Shown piece by piece: positions 34,626 through 43,097 of a DNA stretch of 64,000 bases; position 1 is the first letter of the stretch; the number at the start of each line of letters is the position of its first letter. The notes beneath the pieces were generated by a model. It saw nothing but the letters and a program-made list of their open reading frames with translations. It had not been told where the DNA came from and searched no databases. Location: NCBI RefSeq assembly GCF_011682145.1, contig NZ_WHJH01000006.1, forward strand, positions 152,559 through 216,558, written 5' to 3'. The stretch is from Massilia mucilaginosa. Its GTDB lineage: Bacteria > Pseudomonadota > Gammaproteobacteria > Burkholderiales > Burkholderiaceae_D. A program made the position numbers and the translations under genes.

Positions 34626-35924
34626 TCATTGCGGCGCTCCTTCGCGCTGGCGGCGGCGGCCGCCACCGGCGCCGGCGGCCGGCTTGTCGGTCGGCAGGGT
34701 CACTTTGGCGCCGTCCTTGAGGCGGTCTGCGCCTTCGGTGATCACCTGCTCGCCCGCTTTGAGGCCGGTTTTCACTTCGACCTTGTCGACGCTGGCCTGG
34801 CCACGCGTGACGGGCCGCACGGCGACCGTGCGCTCGGCGGCATTGAGCACGTACACAAAGTCGCCGGTGCTGCCGTGGCGCAGCGCGGTCACCGGCACCA
34901 CCACGGCGTCCTTGATGGTGCGCAGTTCCAGGCGCAGGTTGACGAACTGGCTGGGGAACAGCGCCTGGTCGTCGTTGGCGAAGCGCGCCTTGGCGCGCAC
35001 GGTACCGGTCTGCACATCGACCTGGTTGTCGAGCGCCTTGAATTCGCCTTTGGCCAGCGAGGCGGTGCGGGTGCGGTCGAACGCGATGGCGGGCAGGCTG
35101 GCGCTGTCGCGAATGCGCCCCTGCAGGTCGGGCACGCGGTCTTGCGGCACGGCGAATTCGACATCGATCGGCGCGAGCTGGGTGATGACCGCGATGCCGT
35201 TGGCGTCGCCGCTGCCGACCAGGTTACCCATGTCGATCACGCGCAGGCCAACCCGGCCCGTGATCGGCGCCTTGACCTGGGTGTAGCTCAGGTTCAGGCG
35301 CGCCACCCCTTCGGCGGCGCGGTCGCTCATGGCGGTGCCTTGCAGCTGCTTGACCAGCGCGGCCTGCGTGTCGACTTCCTGGCGCGCGATCGAGTCCTGC
35401 GTGAGCAGCGTGCGGTAGCGCTCCAGCGTGACTTTGGCGCTTTCCAGTTGGGCTTCGTTGCGCTGGCGCGTGCCGCTCGCCTGCATCAGCGCCATCTCGA
35501 ACGGGCGCGGGTCGATGCTGGCCATCACCTGGCCGGCCTTGACCAGCTGCCCTTCGCTGAAGTGGACCTTTTGCAGGATGCCCGACACTTGCGGGCGCAC
35601 CGTGGCCGTGGCGGCCGCGGTGACGGTGCCGAGGGCGTCGAGAATGACCGGGATGTCGGTCCGTTCGGCGCTGGCCACGCCAACCGTGGTGGCCATGCCA
35701 CCGCCGCGTCCACCACGCCCGCCGCCACCAGCGCCGGGAGCGCCGCCAGGCCCGCCGCGGCCGGCCGCTCCCGGAGCGCCGGGGGCGCCGCCAGGGCCAG
35801 CCGCCGGCTGGTGGGTCAGGTACCACGCCAGTGTGCCGAGTCCGGCCATGGCGAGGACGGCAATCACGCTACCGATGATCTTGGCACGGCGGCTGCGCCG
35901 TGGCTGGGAAGGTGGTGGGTTCAT
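34626..35924 (-). CDS. mdtA: RND efflux membrane fusion protein MdtA
   Basis: 432-residue periplasmic adaptor that links the pump to the outer-membrane channel. One N-terminal membrane anchor (residues about 16-36), then an unusually Gly/Pro/Ala-rich linker of some 40 residues ([20 protein letters not shown] and similar), the HlyD-type lipoyl halves ([20 protein letters not shown] and [19 protein letters not shown]), the alpha-hairpin, and a beta-barrel plus membrane-proximal domain ending in a basic [10 protein letters not shown] tail. It is the first gene of the operon; about 200 bases upstream lie TTTGTAAC-type repeats that could be a regulator site. Confidence 0.92.
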   Translation of the reverse strand: MNPPPSQPRRSRRAKIIGSVIAVLAMAGLGTLAWYLTHQPAAGPGGAPGAPGAAGRGGPGGAPGAGGGGRGGRGGGMATTVGVASAERTDIPVILDALGTVTAAATATVRPQVSGILQKVHFSEGQLVKAGQVMASIDPRPFEMALMQASGTRQRNEAQLESAKVTLERYRTLLTQDSIARQEVDTQAALVKQLQGTAMSDRAAEGVARLNLSYTQVKAPITGRVGLRVIDMGNLVGSGDANGIAVITQLAPIDVEFAVPQDRVPDLQGRIRDSASLPAIAFDRTRTASLAKGEFKALDNQVDVQTGTVRAKARFANDDQALFPSQFVNLRLELRTIKDAVVVPVTALRHGSTGDFVYVLNAAERTVAVRPVTRGQASVDKVEVKTGLKAGEQVITEGADRLKDGAKVTLPTDKPAAGAGGGRRRQREGAPQ

Positions 35925-36054
35925 GCTTTTCCTTGTCTTGATTGCAACGATTATTGAAGCAACTCTAGCATGGAGAAGGCGAAAAGCATGTTTCGCGGAA
36001 GGGGCGGCGGGCGCCGCAACGGGGCGATTTGTGCGCTGTAAGGACGCGCGCGCG

Positions 36055-36084
36055 CCGCCACCGGAACGGACGGTCCGGCGGCGG
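36055..36084. terminator. GC hairpin between sppA and mdtA
   Basis: CCGCCACCGGA (36055-36065) and TCCGGCGGCGG (36074-36084) form 11-bp arms with one mismatch and an 8-base loop. On the plus strand TTTT follows; on the minus strand, the direction of both neighbours, there is no T-run. It may end sppA transcription or simply be a leader hairpin of mdtA. Confidence 0.4.
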
Positions 36085-36121
36085 CTGCGTTTTCATAGGG
36101 AGAGCGGGTCTTGCGGGCGAG

Positions 36122-36160
36122 TTTGTAACAGGCTACATGGCGTTACAAAGTCGCTACAAA
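36122..36160. promoter_or_regulatory. TTTGTAAC inverted/direct repeats upstream of the mdtABC operon
   Basis: TTTGTAAC (36122-36129) and GTTACAAA (36142-36149) are perfect inverted repeats, and GCTACAAA (36153-36160) repeats the second half 11 bp further on. Tandem sites one helical turn apart are the usual form for OmpR-family regulators. About 200 bases before mdtA; the rest of the 35925-36219 gap holds only the hairpin above. Confidence 0.45.
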
Positions 36161-36219
36161 TTGATGGCCTTGCGGGCGGATGGGCAGGGCCAGCCCATCC
36201 GCGTACAGCGGCAGAAACG

Positions 36220-38079
36220 TCAGGGCGCGGTGCACATGCAGTGGGTGACCGCCGCGAACGGCTTGCGCCCGTTGGTCATTTCGGACAGCCAGCCCAGTTC
36301 CTTGCTCACTTCGGCCACCGCGCTCGATGGCACGCCGCTCGGCATCAGGCCCAGTTTGACCTCGATGTTGACCGCTTGCGCGGCGGTGGCGCCGAACATG
36401 GTCACGAAGCGCTCGAACGGCGACACGTCGCGCTCGATGTAGGCCACGCGGTAGCCCTCGGCCAGCTTGGCGCGCTTGGCGGCCGACTTGAGCGCGTCGG
36501 TGTAGCTGCCGATGGTGTCGACCAGGCCGCGTTCCTTGGCCTGCCCGCCGGTCCATACGCGGCCCTGCCCCACTTCGTCGATCTTCGGCTGGGTGGTCTT
36601 GCGCGCCGCCGCGGCCTTGGTGGTGAAGTCGCTGTAAATATGGTTGATGCTGCTCTGGATCACCTGGGTGAAGCGCGGATCGAGCGGACGCATTGGGTTG
36701 TAGGCGTCGGCCAGCCAGGTGGTGGTCACGCCGGCGGTGTGGATGCCCAGCTTGTCGACCACTTTTTCAGCCGTCGGCAGGATCGCGAACACGCCGATCG
36801 AGCCGGTGATGGTGGCGCGGTCGGCGAAGACTTCGTCGGACGCCATCGAAATCCAGTATCCGCCGGACGCCGCCACACTGCCCATCGACACCACTACCGG
36901 TTTGCCGGCGGCGCGCGTCAGTTCCAGCTCGCGCCGGATCAGCTCCGAACCGAAGGCGCTGCCGCCTGGCGAATCGACGCGCAGCACGACCGCCTTGATT
37001 TGCTTGTCTTCGCGCGCCTTGCGGATCAGGTTCGCGGTGGACAGGCCGCCGATCGAACCGGCCGGCGCATTGCCGTCGGTGATTTCGCCGGCGGCCACGA
37101 TCACGCCGACGCCGTCGCCGAACATCTGCGGACGCAGGCGCGCCAGGTACTCGTCGAAGCCAACCTGGCGGAAGCTCTTGCCGTCGTCATCCGGGGCGCC
37201 GCGCGTGATCATCATGGCGCGCACTTCGTCGCGCGTTTTCAGGCCGTCCACCAGTTTGCCGGAGAGGGCCAGCTTGCCGGTGTCGCCGCCGGCTTGTTCC
37301 ATCAGGGCCGGCAGCGCTTCGATTTTCTGGGCGATCCAGCCGGCCGGCAGCTTGCGGTTTTTCTCGACGTCGGCGGTGTAGCCGGCCCACAGGGCGTTGT
37401 AGAGGAAGGCGTCCGCTTCGGCGGCGGCCGGCGACGGGCCGTTGCCGATGTACGGCTCGGCGAAGCTCTTGTAGGTCCCGACCTTGATCAGGTTGACCGT
37501 CACGCCGACCTTGTCGAGCGCATCGCGGTAGTAGTTGCGATAGCGGCCGAAGCCTTCGATGTGGACGGCGCCCATCGGATGCATATAGACCTGGGTGGCG
37601 TGCGAGGCGATGCGGTACTGGCGCTGGTCGAAACTGCTGCCCCAGGCGATGACCGGCTTGCCGGCCGCCTTGACTCTTTCGACGGCCAGGCCGACTTCAT
37701 TGAGCATGGCCAGGCCGGCGCCGTCCATCTGGTCGAGCAAGAGCAGCACGCTGCTGATCTGCGGGTCCTTGGCGGCGCTATCGAGCACGGTGAGCACATC
37801 GCGCAGCTGGACCGATTTGCGCACGTCGCCGCCGCCGACATTGGCCATGAGCGCGTCGCGCACGTTGCCGCTGTGCTGCTCGACCAGGTCGCCCTTGACT
37901 TCGAGGACCAGCGCGGTCTTGGTCGCCATCGGCTTGACGCCGCCGCCGAAGATCGCCATCAGCAGGATGACCACGATGATCAGGAACAGCACATTGAGCA
38001 CGCCCCGGCGCGTGCTGTCGACCGCATTCCAGAACATGCCGAAACCCCGGCGTAGGGTGGACAAAGGTTTAAATGACAT
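36220..38079 (-). CDS. sppA: Signal peptide peptidase SppA, long (67K) type
   Basis: 619-residue membrane-bound serine peptidase that degrades cleaved signal peptides. An N-terminal anchor lies at about 25-48 (VLNVLFLIIVVILLMAIFGG). Two tandem ClpP-like domains follow. The catalytic Lys is at about residue 204 in VGTYKSFAEP (first domain) and the nucleophile Ser at about residue 405 in GSVAASGGYWIS (second domain), the same split arrangement as in E. coli SppA. Length matches the long form (618 residues in E. coli). GGAG is found five bases ahead of the ATG. The C-terminus has an unusual Cys pair (HCMCTAP). Next upstream gene is the solute symporter, 34 bases away on the same strand. Confidence 0.94.
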   Translation of the reverse strand: MSFKPLSTLRRGFGMFWNAVDSTRRGVLNVLFLIIVVILLMAIFGGGVKPMATKTALVLEVKGDLVEQHSGNVRDALMANVGGGDVRKSVQLRDVLTVLDSAAKDPQISSVLLLLDQMDGAGLAMLNEVGLAVERVKAAGKPVIAWGSSFDQRQYRIASHATQVYMHPMGAVHIEGFGRYRNYYRDALDKVGVTVNLIKVGTYKSFAEPYIGNGPSPAAAEADAFLYNALWAGYTADVEKNRKLPAGWIAQKIEALPALMEQAGGDTGKLALSGKLVDGLKTRDEVRAMMITRGAPDDDGKSFRQVGFDEYLARLRPQMFGDGVGVIVAAGEITDGNAPAGSIGGLSTANLIRKAREDKQIKAVVLRVDSPGGSAFGSELIRRELELTRAAGKPVVVSMGSVAASGGYWISMASDEVFADRATITGSIGVFAILPTAEKVVDKLGIHTAGVTTTWLADAYNPMRPLDPRFTQVIQSSINHIYSDFTTKAAAARKTTQPKIDEVGQGRVWTGGQAKERGLVDTIGSYTDALKSAAKRAKLAEGYRVAYIERDVSPFERFVTMFGATAAQAVNIEVKLGLMPSGVPSSAVAEVSKELGWLSEMTNGRKPFAAVTHCMCTAP

Positions 38080-38113
38080 CGGTACTCCGGCGGAAAATGG
38101 GGTGAGTAAAAGG

Positions 38114-39607
38114 CTAAACGTCTACTGTAAGCGAAATCGCCGCATCCCGTTCGGAAATGCGGGCATGGCACGGCCGGGAAATAGCCCACAAACCGGCAAA
38201 CACCAATATGCCATTAATCATGAGCAACTCAAGCCCGAGGCGATAACTTCCCAACAGCAATGTTTGATTATATTCAAGGAAAGCGCAGATAAGCGGACCG
38301 CCGATGGCCACCAGCGGCACCCAGCGGTCCCTGAGGGTGCGTGCGGTCAGCATGCCGAAGGCGAACAGGCCAAGCAGCGGGCCGTAGGTGTAGCTGGCCA
38401 CTTTGAGGATCACGCCGATCATGCTCGGGCTGTCGACCAGTTTGAACGCCATCACCAGCACCAGGAACAGGGCCGCGAAGCCGAGGTGCACGCGCTGGCG
38501 CCAGCGCACCTTGTCGCGCTCCGACAGGTCCTGGCGGCGCGTGAGGCCGAGCAGGTCGATGCAGACCGTGGAGGTGAGCGCGGTAATGGCCCCGTCGGCG
38601 CTGGGGAACAGGGCCGAGATCAGCGCGATCAGGAAGATAATCTGCAGCGCCACCGGCAAGTGGCCCATGACGACGGCGGCGAACAGCTTGTCGCCGGTGG
38701 CGGCCACGCCGGCGATCGGCGCGTACAGGTACAGCAGGCCGCCGAGGAACATGAACAGCGACAGCACCACGACCAGGATCACGGTCAGGGTCAGCAGGTT
38801 TTTCTGGGAGTCGGCCAGGGTCTTGACGGAGATTGTCTTTTGCATCATCTCCTGGTCCATGCCGGTCATCGCGAGCACGATGAAGGCGCCGGCGACGATC
38901 TGCTTGAGGTAGAAATTGGGGCTGTCGACGGCGGTGGTAAAGACGCGCGCGAGACCCTGTTCCTGCATCCGCGCCAGGCCCTGGCCGACCGACAGGTCCA
39001 TCTGGCCGAGCAGGATGGCGATGCAGGCGAGCAGGCCGAATAGCATGCAGCTCGTTTGCAGGGTGTCGGTCCAGACAATGGTCTTGACGCCGCCCTGGTA
39101 GGTGTACAGCAGGATCATGCCGAGGATGACCAGGGTGGTGAGCCAGAACGGCACGCCGAGGCTGTCGAGGATGATGGCCTGCAAAATGTTCACGACCAGG
39201 TACAGGCGCGCGGTGGCGCCCAGCAGGCGTGAGAGAATGAAGAAGGAGGCGCCGCTCTGGTAGGCGCGCCGGCCCAGGCGCTGGTTCAGGTAGTCGTAGA
39301 TCGAGGTCAGTTTCAGGCGGTAGTAGAGCGGCAGCAGGATGAACGCAACCGCGATGTAGCCGATCACGTAGCCGATCAGGATCTGCATGTAGCCGAAGCC
39401 GTCGCGCCCGACCGCGCCGGGCACGCTGATGAAGGTCACGCCCGACAGCGTGGTGCCGACCATGCCGAAGGCGACCAGTTTCCAGTTGCTGCTTTTGTTA
39501 CCGATGTAGAAGCTGTCGTTGGTGGCGTTGCGCGAGGTGGCCCAGGCGACGCCCAGCAGCAGGGCGAAGTAGCCGATGAGGATGCAGAGGAGTAAAGCGG
39601 GTGACAT
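38114..39607 (-). CDS. Sodium:solute symporter (SSS family)
   Basis: 497-residue inner-membrane transporter with about 13 helices. The core shows the SSS signatures: FYIGNKSSNWKLVAFGMVGT near residue 45, GYVIGYIAVAFILLPLYYRL in the third helix, and the sodium-site region LISALFPSADGAITALTST (helix 8). Substrates of the family range from sugars and proline to organic acids and cannot be told here. The ATG at 39607 follows a poor Shine-Dalgarno; a TTG further out is less likely because it would extend the extracellular N-terminus. It precedes sppA by 34 bases and follows the phosphoesterase gene after 61 bases; all are on the minus strand. Confidence 0.88.
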   Translation of the reverse strand: MSPALLLCILIGYFALLLGVAWATSRNATNDSFYIGNKSSNWKLVAFGMVGTTLSGVTFISVPGAVGRDGFGYMQILIGYVIGYIAVAFILLPLYYRLKLTSIYDYLNQRLGRRAYQSGASFFILSRLLGATARLYLVVNILQAIILDSLGVPFWLTTLVILGMILLYTYQGGVKTIVWTDTLQTSCMLFGLLACIAILLGQMDLSVGQGLARMQEQGLARVFTTAVDSPNFYLKQIVAGAFIVLAMTGMDQEMMQKTISVKTLADSQKNLLTLTVILVVVLSLFMFLGGLLYLYAPIAGVAATGDKLFAAVVMGHLPVALQIIFLIALISALFPSADGAITALTSTVCIDLLGLTRRQDLSERDKVRWRQRVHLGFAALFLVLVMAFKLVDSPSMIGVILKVASYTYGPLLGLFAFGMLTARTLRDRWVPLVAIGGPLICAFLEYNQTLLLGSYRLGLELLMINGILVFAGLWAISRPCHARISERDAAISLTVDV

Positions 39608-39668
39608 GGCATTTTCGTTGGATGGGCGAACGGGCAGCAATATACACTGTGCGGCGCCGGTCCTGCCG

Positions 39669-40136
39669 TCACCCCCTCGGAATCAGCAGGGCGATGCTGG
39701 CCTTCGCCTGCCCCGCATCGACCAGCACTTCGGCTGCCGTAATCGGCAAACTGAATCGGCGCGGCCCCGCGCTGCCGGGGTTCAGGTACAGCACCGGCCC
39801 GCGCTGCTCGGCCAGCGGCCGGTGCGAGTGTCCATACACGAGCACCTTCACATCGGCGGGGAGCGCCGCCGCATCGAGATCGGCGATGTCGTGCAGCGCG
39901 TACAAGCGCATGCCGCCCACCTCCAGCACCGCGCTGGCCGGGACAGCTGCCGCCCAGTCGCCCTTGTCGTTGTTACCGCGCACCACCGTCAAGGGCGCAA
40001 TCGCGGCCAGGCGGGACAGGATGCCGGCATTGCCGATATCGCCGCCGTGCACGATGAAGTCGCTTCCGGCGAGGAAGTCCAGCGCCTCGGGGCGCAGCAA
40101 GCCGTGCGTGTCGGAGATGACGCCGATGCGCAGCAT
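39669..40136 (-). CDS. YfcE/MJ0936-type metallophosphoesterase
   Basis: 155-residue calcineurin-like phosphodiesterase. All metal motifs are visible: DTHG in GVISDTHGLL, GGD in IVHGGDIGN, GNND in VVRGNNDKG, a His in ALHDIADLD and YGHSH near residue 103. These bind two metal ions. Typical size for the small family. The start at 40136 is immediately adjacent to the stop of the following upstream gene (40137), so the two are likely co-translated. The physiological phosphodiester is unknown. Confidence 0.9.
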   Translation of the reverse strand: MLRIGVISDTHGLLRPEALDFLAGSDFIVHGGDIGNAGILSRLAAIAPLTVVRGNNDKGDWAAAVPASAVLEVGGMRLYALHDIADLDAAALPADVKVLVYGHSHRPLAEQRGPVLYLNPGSAGPRRFSLPITAAEVLVDAGQAKASIALLIPRG

Positions 40137-40562
40137 TCAGATCCCCTGCCCCGCCACGCGCCGGAACGGGCCGATGCAGGCCTCGAACGATTCGGCGGCG
40201 CACATCACGAACAAGGTGCCCGACGGGTGAAAGTGAACGAAGTGCGTGACCGAAGCGTCGGGCTTCATGACGGCGCCGGCACAATCCTCCTTGCCGTTAC
40301 CCTTGACGTAGCGGTCAACCAGCTTGTAGAAGCCTTTGGCGCTCGGTTTGGGAGGGATATCGAAGCGGCTCTCGGACACTTCGGCCGCGCTGGTCACCAG
40401 CGTGGTGCCGTCGCCGCGGAAGCGGTAGGTTTCGGAGCAGCTCCCATCGGGCAGGGTGAGCTTCCAGATGCCCAGAATGGGATGGCTGGCCGCCGGTGGC
40501 GCCGCCGGCGCGGCGGGGGCGAGGACGGCCAGGGAGAGCGCAACGGCTGTGAGCATACGCAT
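40137..40562 (-). CDS. Exported hypothetical protein
   Basis: 141-residue protein. Signal peptide MRMLTAVALSLAVLAPAAPA, then a beta-rich domain with ILGIWKLTLPDGSCSETYRF and VKGNGKEDCAGAVM; two or three cysteines may form a disulfide. The pattern GxWKLTLPDGSCxE is reminiscent of lipocalin-like small periplasmic proteins, but I do not recognise a named family. The ATG at 40562 has AAGGA eight bases upstream. The stop abuts the phosphoesterase start, which suggests a two-gene operon. Confidence 0.72.
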   Translation of the reverse strand: MRMLTAVALSLAVLAPAAPAAPPAASHPILGIWKLTLPDGSCSETYRFRGDGTTLVTSAAEVSESRFDIPPKPSAKGFYKLVDRYVKGNGKEDCAGAVMKPDASVTHFVHFHPSGTLFVMCAAESFEACIGPFRRVAGQGI

Positions 40563-40735
40563 GGCAGTCTTCCTTTTCGGGCGGTCGTGGCAACAAAGTG
40601 AAGTTTGCACCATTTTGCGATTGCGTGCAGCGGCCGGCTTTCGTGCGCGCCGCACTTGAAATCGGCCATGCATACGCCCTACTGAGGTCGTGGCGCGCAT
40701 GATCGTGCCGCCGCATACCCACCATGGAAGCGTTT

Positions 40736-41485
40736 ATGTACCTGACCCAGCCCCTGCAAGGCAAAGTAGCCATCGTCACCGGAGGCTCGCGCAGTATCGG
40801 CGCGGCCATCGCCCGGCGCCTCGCCGCCGATGGCGCCATCGTCGCCATTACCTATCATTCGTCGCCGGGCAAGGCGCAGGCGGTGGTCGACGCCATCGAG
40901 GCGGCCGGTGGCCGCGCACTGGCGATCGCGGCCGATGCCGGCGACCCGCAGGCGGTGCGCGCGGCCGTGGCGCGCGTGGCGGCCGACTACGGCAAGATCG
41001 ACATACTGGTCAACAACGCCGGCATCAACCTGCTCGGCGCACCGACCGAGATTGCGCTGGACGACTTCCAGCGCCTGCTGGACGTGAACGTGACCGGCGT
41101 CTTCGTCGCCACCCAGGAAGCGTTGCGGCATATGGGCAGCGGCGGACGGATCATCCACATCGGCAGTTCGATGGTGCTCTACTCGGGCTTTGCCACCGCC
41201 TCGGCCTACACGCTCACCAAGGGCGCCATCGCCGGCTTCACGCGCGGCCTGGTGCGCGACCTGGGGCCGCTCGGCATCACTGTCAATACGGTGCATCCGG
41301 GTCCGACCGACAGCGACATGAATCCAGCCGACGGACCGATTGCCGACGCGGTCAAGCCGGGCATTGCGATGGGACGATATGGAACGGGAGCCGATGTGGC
41401 CAATGCGGTCGCTTACCTGGCGGGGCCGGGAGCGTCGTTCGTGACGGGGACCGAAATGCTGGTCGACGGAGGATTTACGGCGTAA
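40736..41485 (+). CDS. Short-chain dehydrogenase/reductase (SDR)
   Basis: 249-residue classical SDR: cofactor loop VTGGSRSIGAAIARRL, NNAG motif ILVNNAGINLLG, catalytic Ser in HIGSSMVLY and YxxxK as YTLTK, and the C-terminal VTGTEMLVDGGF common in FabG-like members. The cofactor loop with Ser/Arg after the first Gly pair favours NADP(H). The ATG at 40736 has GGAAG at a fitting distance; an in-frame ATG at 40724 would add four residues. The gene ends in a perfect palindrome that includes its stop codon. Substrate unknown; probably a reductase for a keto- or hydroxy-compound. Confidence 0.9.
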   Translation: MYLTQPLQGKVAIVTGGSRSIGAAIARRLAADGAIVAITYHSSPGKAQAVVDAIEAAGGRALAIAADAGDPQAVRAAVARVAADYGKIDILVNNAGINLLGAPTEIALDDFQRLLDVNVTGVFVATQEALRHMGSGGRIIHIGSSMVLYSGFATASAYTLTKGAIAGFTRGLVRDLGPLGITVNTVHPGPTDSDMNPADGPIADAVKPGIAMGRYGTGADVANAVAYLAGPGASFVTGTEMLVDGGFTA

Positions 41486-41493
41486 ATCCTCCG
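41467..41493. terminator. 27-nt perfect palindrome spanning the SDR stop codon
   Basis: CGGAGGATTTACG and its exact complement flank a single central G, covering the last codons and the TAA of the SDR gene. A second imperfect hairpin follows at 41501-41527. Together they separate two convergent genes. No T-run. Confidence 0.6.
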
Positions 41494-41536
41494 CTCATAT
41501 CGCGCAAGGGCATGGCGTCCCTGCGCGTGGGACCTT

Positions 41537-43054
41537 CTATTTGCTCTTGGCTGGCGCCTTCGGCTTGGCCGGACGGCGGCTGCGCGGAATCGCTTTTTTG
41601 GCTGGCTTGGCCGGCGCTTCTTCATCGCCCTGTTCGGCCGGCAGTTCCAGCGCTACCGGTTCCGGTTCGGGCGTCACTTCGGGGGCTACCGGCGCCACGT
41701 CGGCCTGCTTGGCAGCCTTTTTGGCCGCTGGTTTGCGCGCAGGGCGACGCTTTTCCTGCACCGGCGGTTCGGGCGCCACTTCCGGCTCAAGCGGTTCCAC
41801 TGCATCTTCGACCTGCGGAACCGGGTCGTACCATGCGGGGGCCGCTGCAACCGGCTCCACCGCCTGCGGCACGCTGGCCTCGGCAGGCTCGTTGCGGTTG
41901 CGTCCTCCACGGCCGCGACGGCGCGACGACTCGGGGACGACCGGCTCGGCTTCCACCGTTTCCGGCTGCGGGTCGTACCAGGCTGGCACGCTTGCCACCG
42001 GCGTGGCGTCGATCTGCTCCGCTTCATCGTCGGTTTCCGGGGCTTCCACGGTTTCCGGTGCGGCCGCTTCGACATTGTCGTTGCGGCTGCGTCCACCGCG
42101 GCCACGTCCGCGACGCGGCGCTTCCGGCTTGCCCGCCGCTTCGTCGGCTACCTCGGCCAGCGCCGGCGCGTCCTGCATGGCTGGTGCTTGCAGTTCCACG
42201 GCGTGCGCCTGATGGTTGTTGTTGGCGCTCGCATTGCTGCTGCGGTAGACATAGGCGCCGGATTTTTCGTCACGGCCGAATTCGAGCATGCCGCGGTTCT
42301 GCGCTTCTTCCAGCAGATTGCCGAAGGTGCGGAAGCCGTAGTAGGTCTCGTTGAAGTCGGGGCGGCGGCGCTTGAGCGTATCTTTGAGCAGCGACGCCCA
42401 GATCTTGCCGCTGTCGCCGCGTTCGGACACCAGCGCGTCGAACATCTCGACCACCAGGTCGATGGCCTGGGCCTTGCGCGCTTCGAGTTCTTCCTTGCGG
42501 CGGTTGCCTTCGTCGGGCGAGCGTTTTGGCTGCGGCTGCACCTTGCGCTCGTCGCGCTTGGCGGCCGCGCGTTTTACTTCGCGCACCAGGTCGTCGTAGA
42601 AAATGAATTCGTCGCAGTTTGCCACCAGCAGGTCCGAGGTGGACTGCTTGACGCCCACGCCGATCACCTGCTTGGCATTTTCGCGCAGCTTGGACACCAG
42701 CGGCGAAAAGTCGGAGTCGCCGCTGATGATGACGAAGGTATTGACGTGCGATTTGGTATAGCACAGGTCGAGCGCATCGACCACGAGGCGGATGTCGGCC
42801 GAGTTCTTGCCGGACTGGCGCACATGGGGAATCTCGATCAGCTCGAAGTTCGCTTCATGCATGGTGGCCTTGAAGCCCTTGTAGCGCTCCCAGTCGCAGT
42901 ACGCCTTCTTGACCACGATGCTGCCCTTGAGCAGAAGCCGTTCGAGGACTGGCTTGATGTCGAACTTTTCGTAGTTCGCGTCACGCACGCCGAGTGCGAC
43001 GTTCTCGAAGTCGCAAAACACCGCCATGCTGATGTTGTCTGAGGATGAAGCCAT
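41537..43054 (-). CDS. NYN-domain and LOTUS/OST-HTH protein with RG-rich tail
   Basis: 505-residue putative RNA-processing protein. Residues about 1-165 are a NYN (PIN-like) nuclease domain with acidic residues in AVFCDFENVALG, SADIRLVVDALDL and ISGDSDFSPLVSK. An Arg/Lys-rich linker follows, then an OST-HTH/LOTUS domain at about 195-280 (IWASLLKDTLKRRRPDFNET, then YYGFRTFGNLLEEAQ), a module that binds RNA. The last 220 residues are a disordered Glu/Pro/Ala tail with RRGRGRGGRSRN and RRRGRGGRNRN boxes, ending in a Lys-rich segment. This architecture (nuclease plus LOTUS) occurs in bacteria and in eukaryotic germ-granule proteins. A ribonuclease function is inference. Confidence 0.9.
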   Translation of the reverse strand: MASSSDNISMAVFCDFENVALGVRDANYEKFDIKPVLERLLLKGSIVVKKAYCDWERYKGFKATMHEANFELIEIPHVRQSGKNSADIRLVVDALDLCYTKSHVNTFVIISGDSDFSPLVSKLRENAKQVIGVGVKQSTSDLLVANCDEFIFYDDLVREVKRAAAKRDERKVQPQPKRSPDEGNRRKEELEARKAQAIDLVVEMFDALVSERGDSGKIWASLLKDTLKRRRPDFNETYYGFRTFGNLLEEAQNRGMLEFGRDEKSGAYVYRSSNASANNNHQAHAVELQAPAMQDAPALAEVADEAAGKPEAPRRGRGRGGRSRNDNVEAAAPETVEAPETDDEAEQIDATPVASVPAWYDPQPETVEAEPVVPESSRRRGRGGRNRNEPAEASVPQAVEPVAAAPAWYDPVPQVEDAVEPLEPEVAPEPPVQEKRRPARKPAAKKAAKQADVAPVAPEVTPEPEPVALELPAEQGDEEAPAKPAKKAIPRSRRPAKPKAPAKSK

Positions 43055-43097
43055 ATGATCTGTTCTCTAATGATGGTTTTGCCAAGCTGATCTTGGA

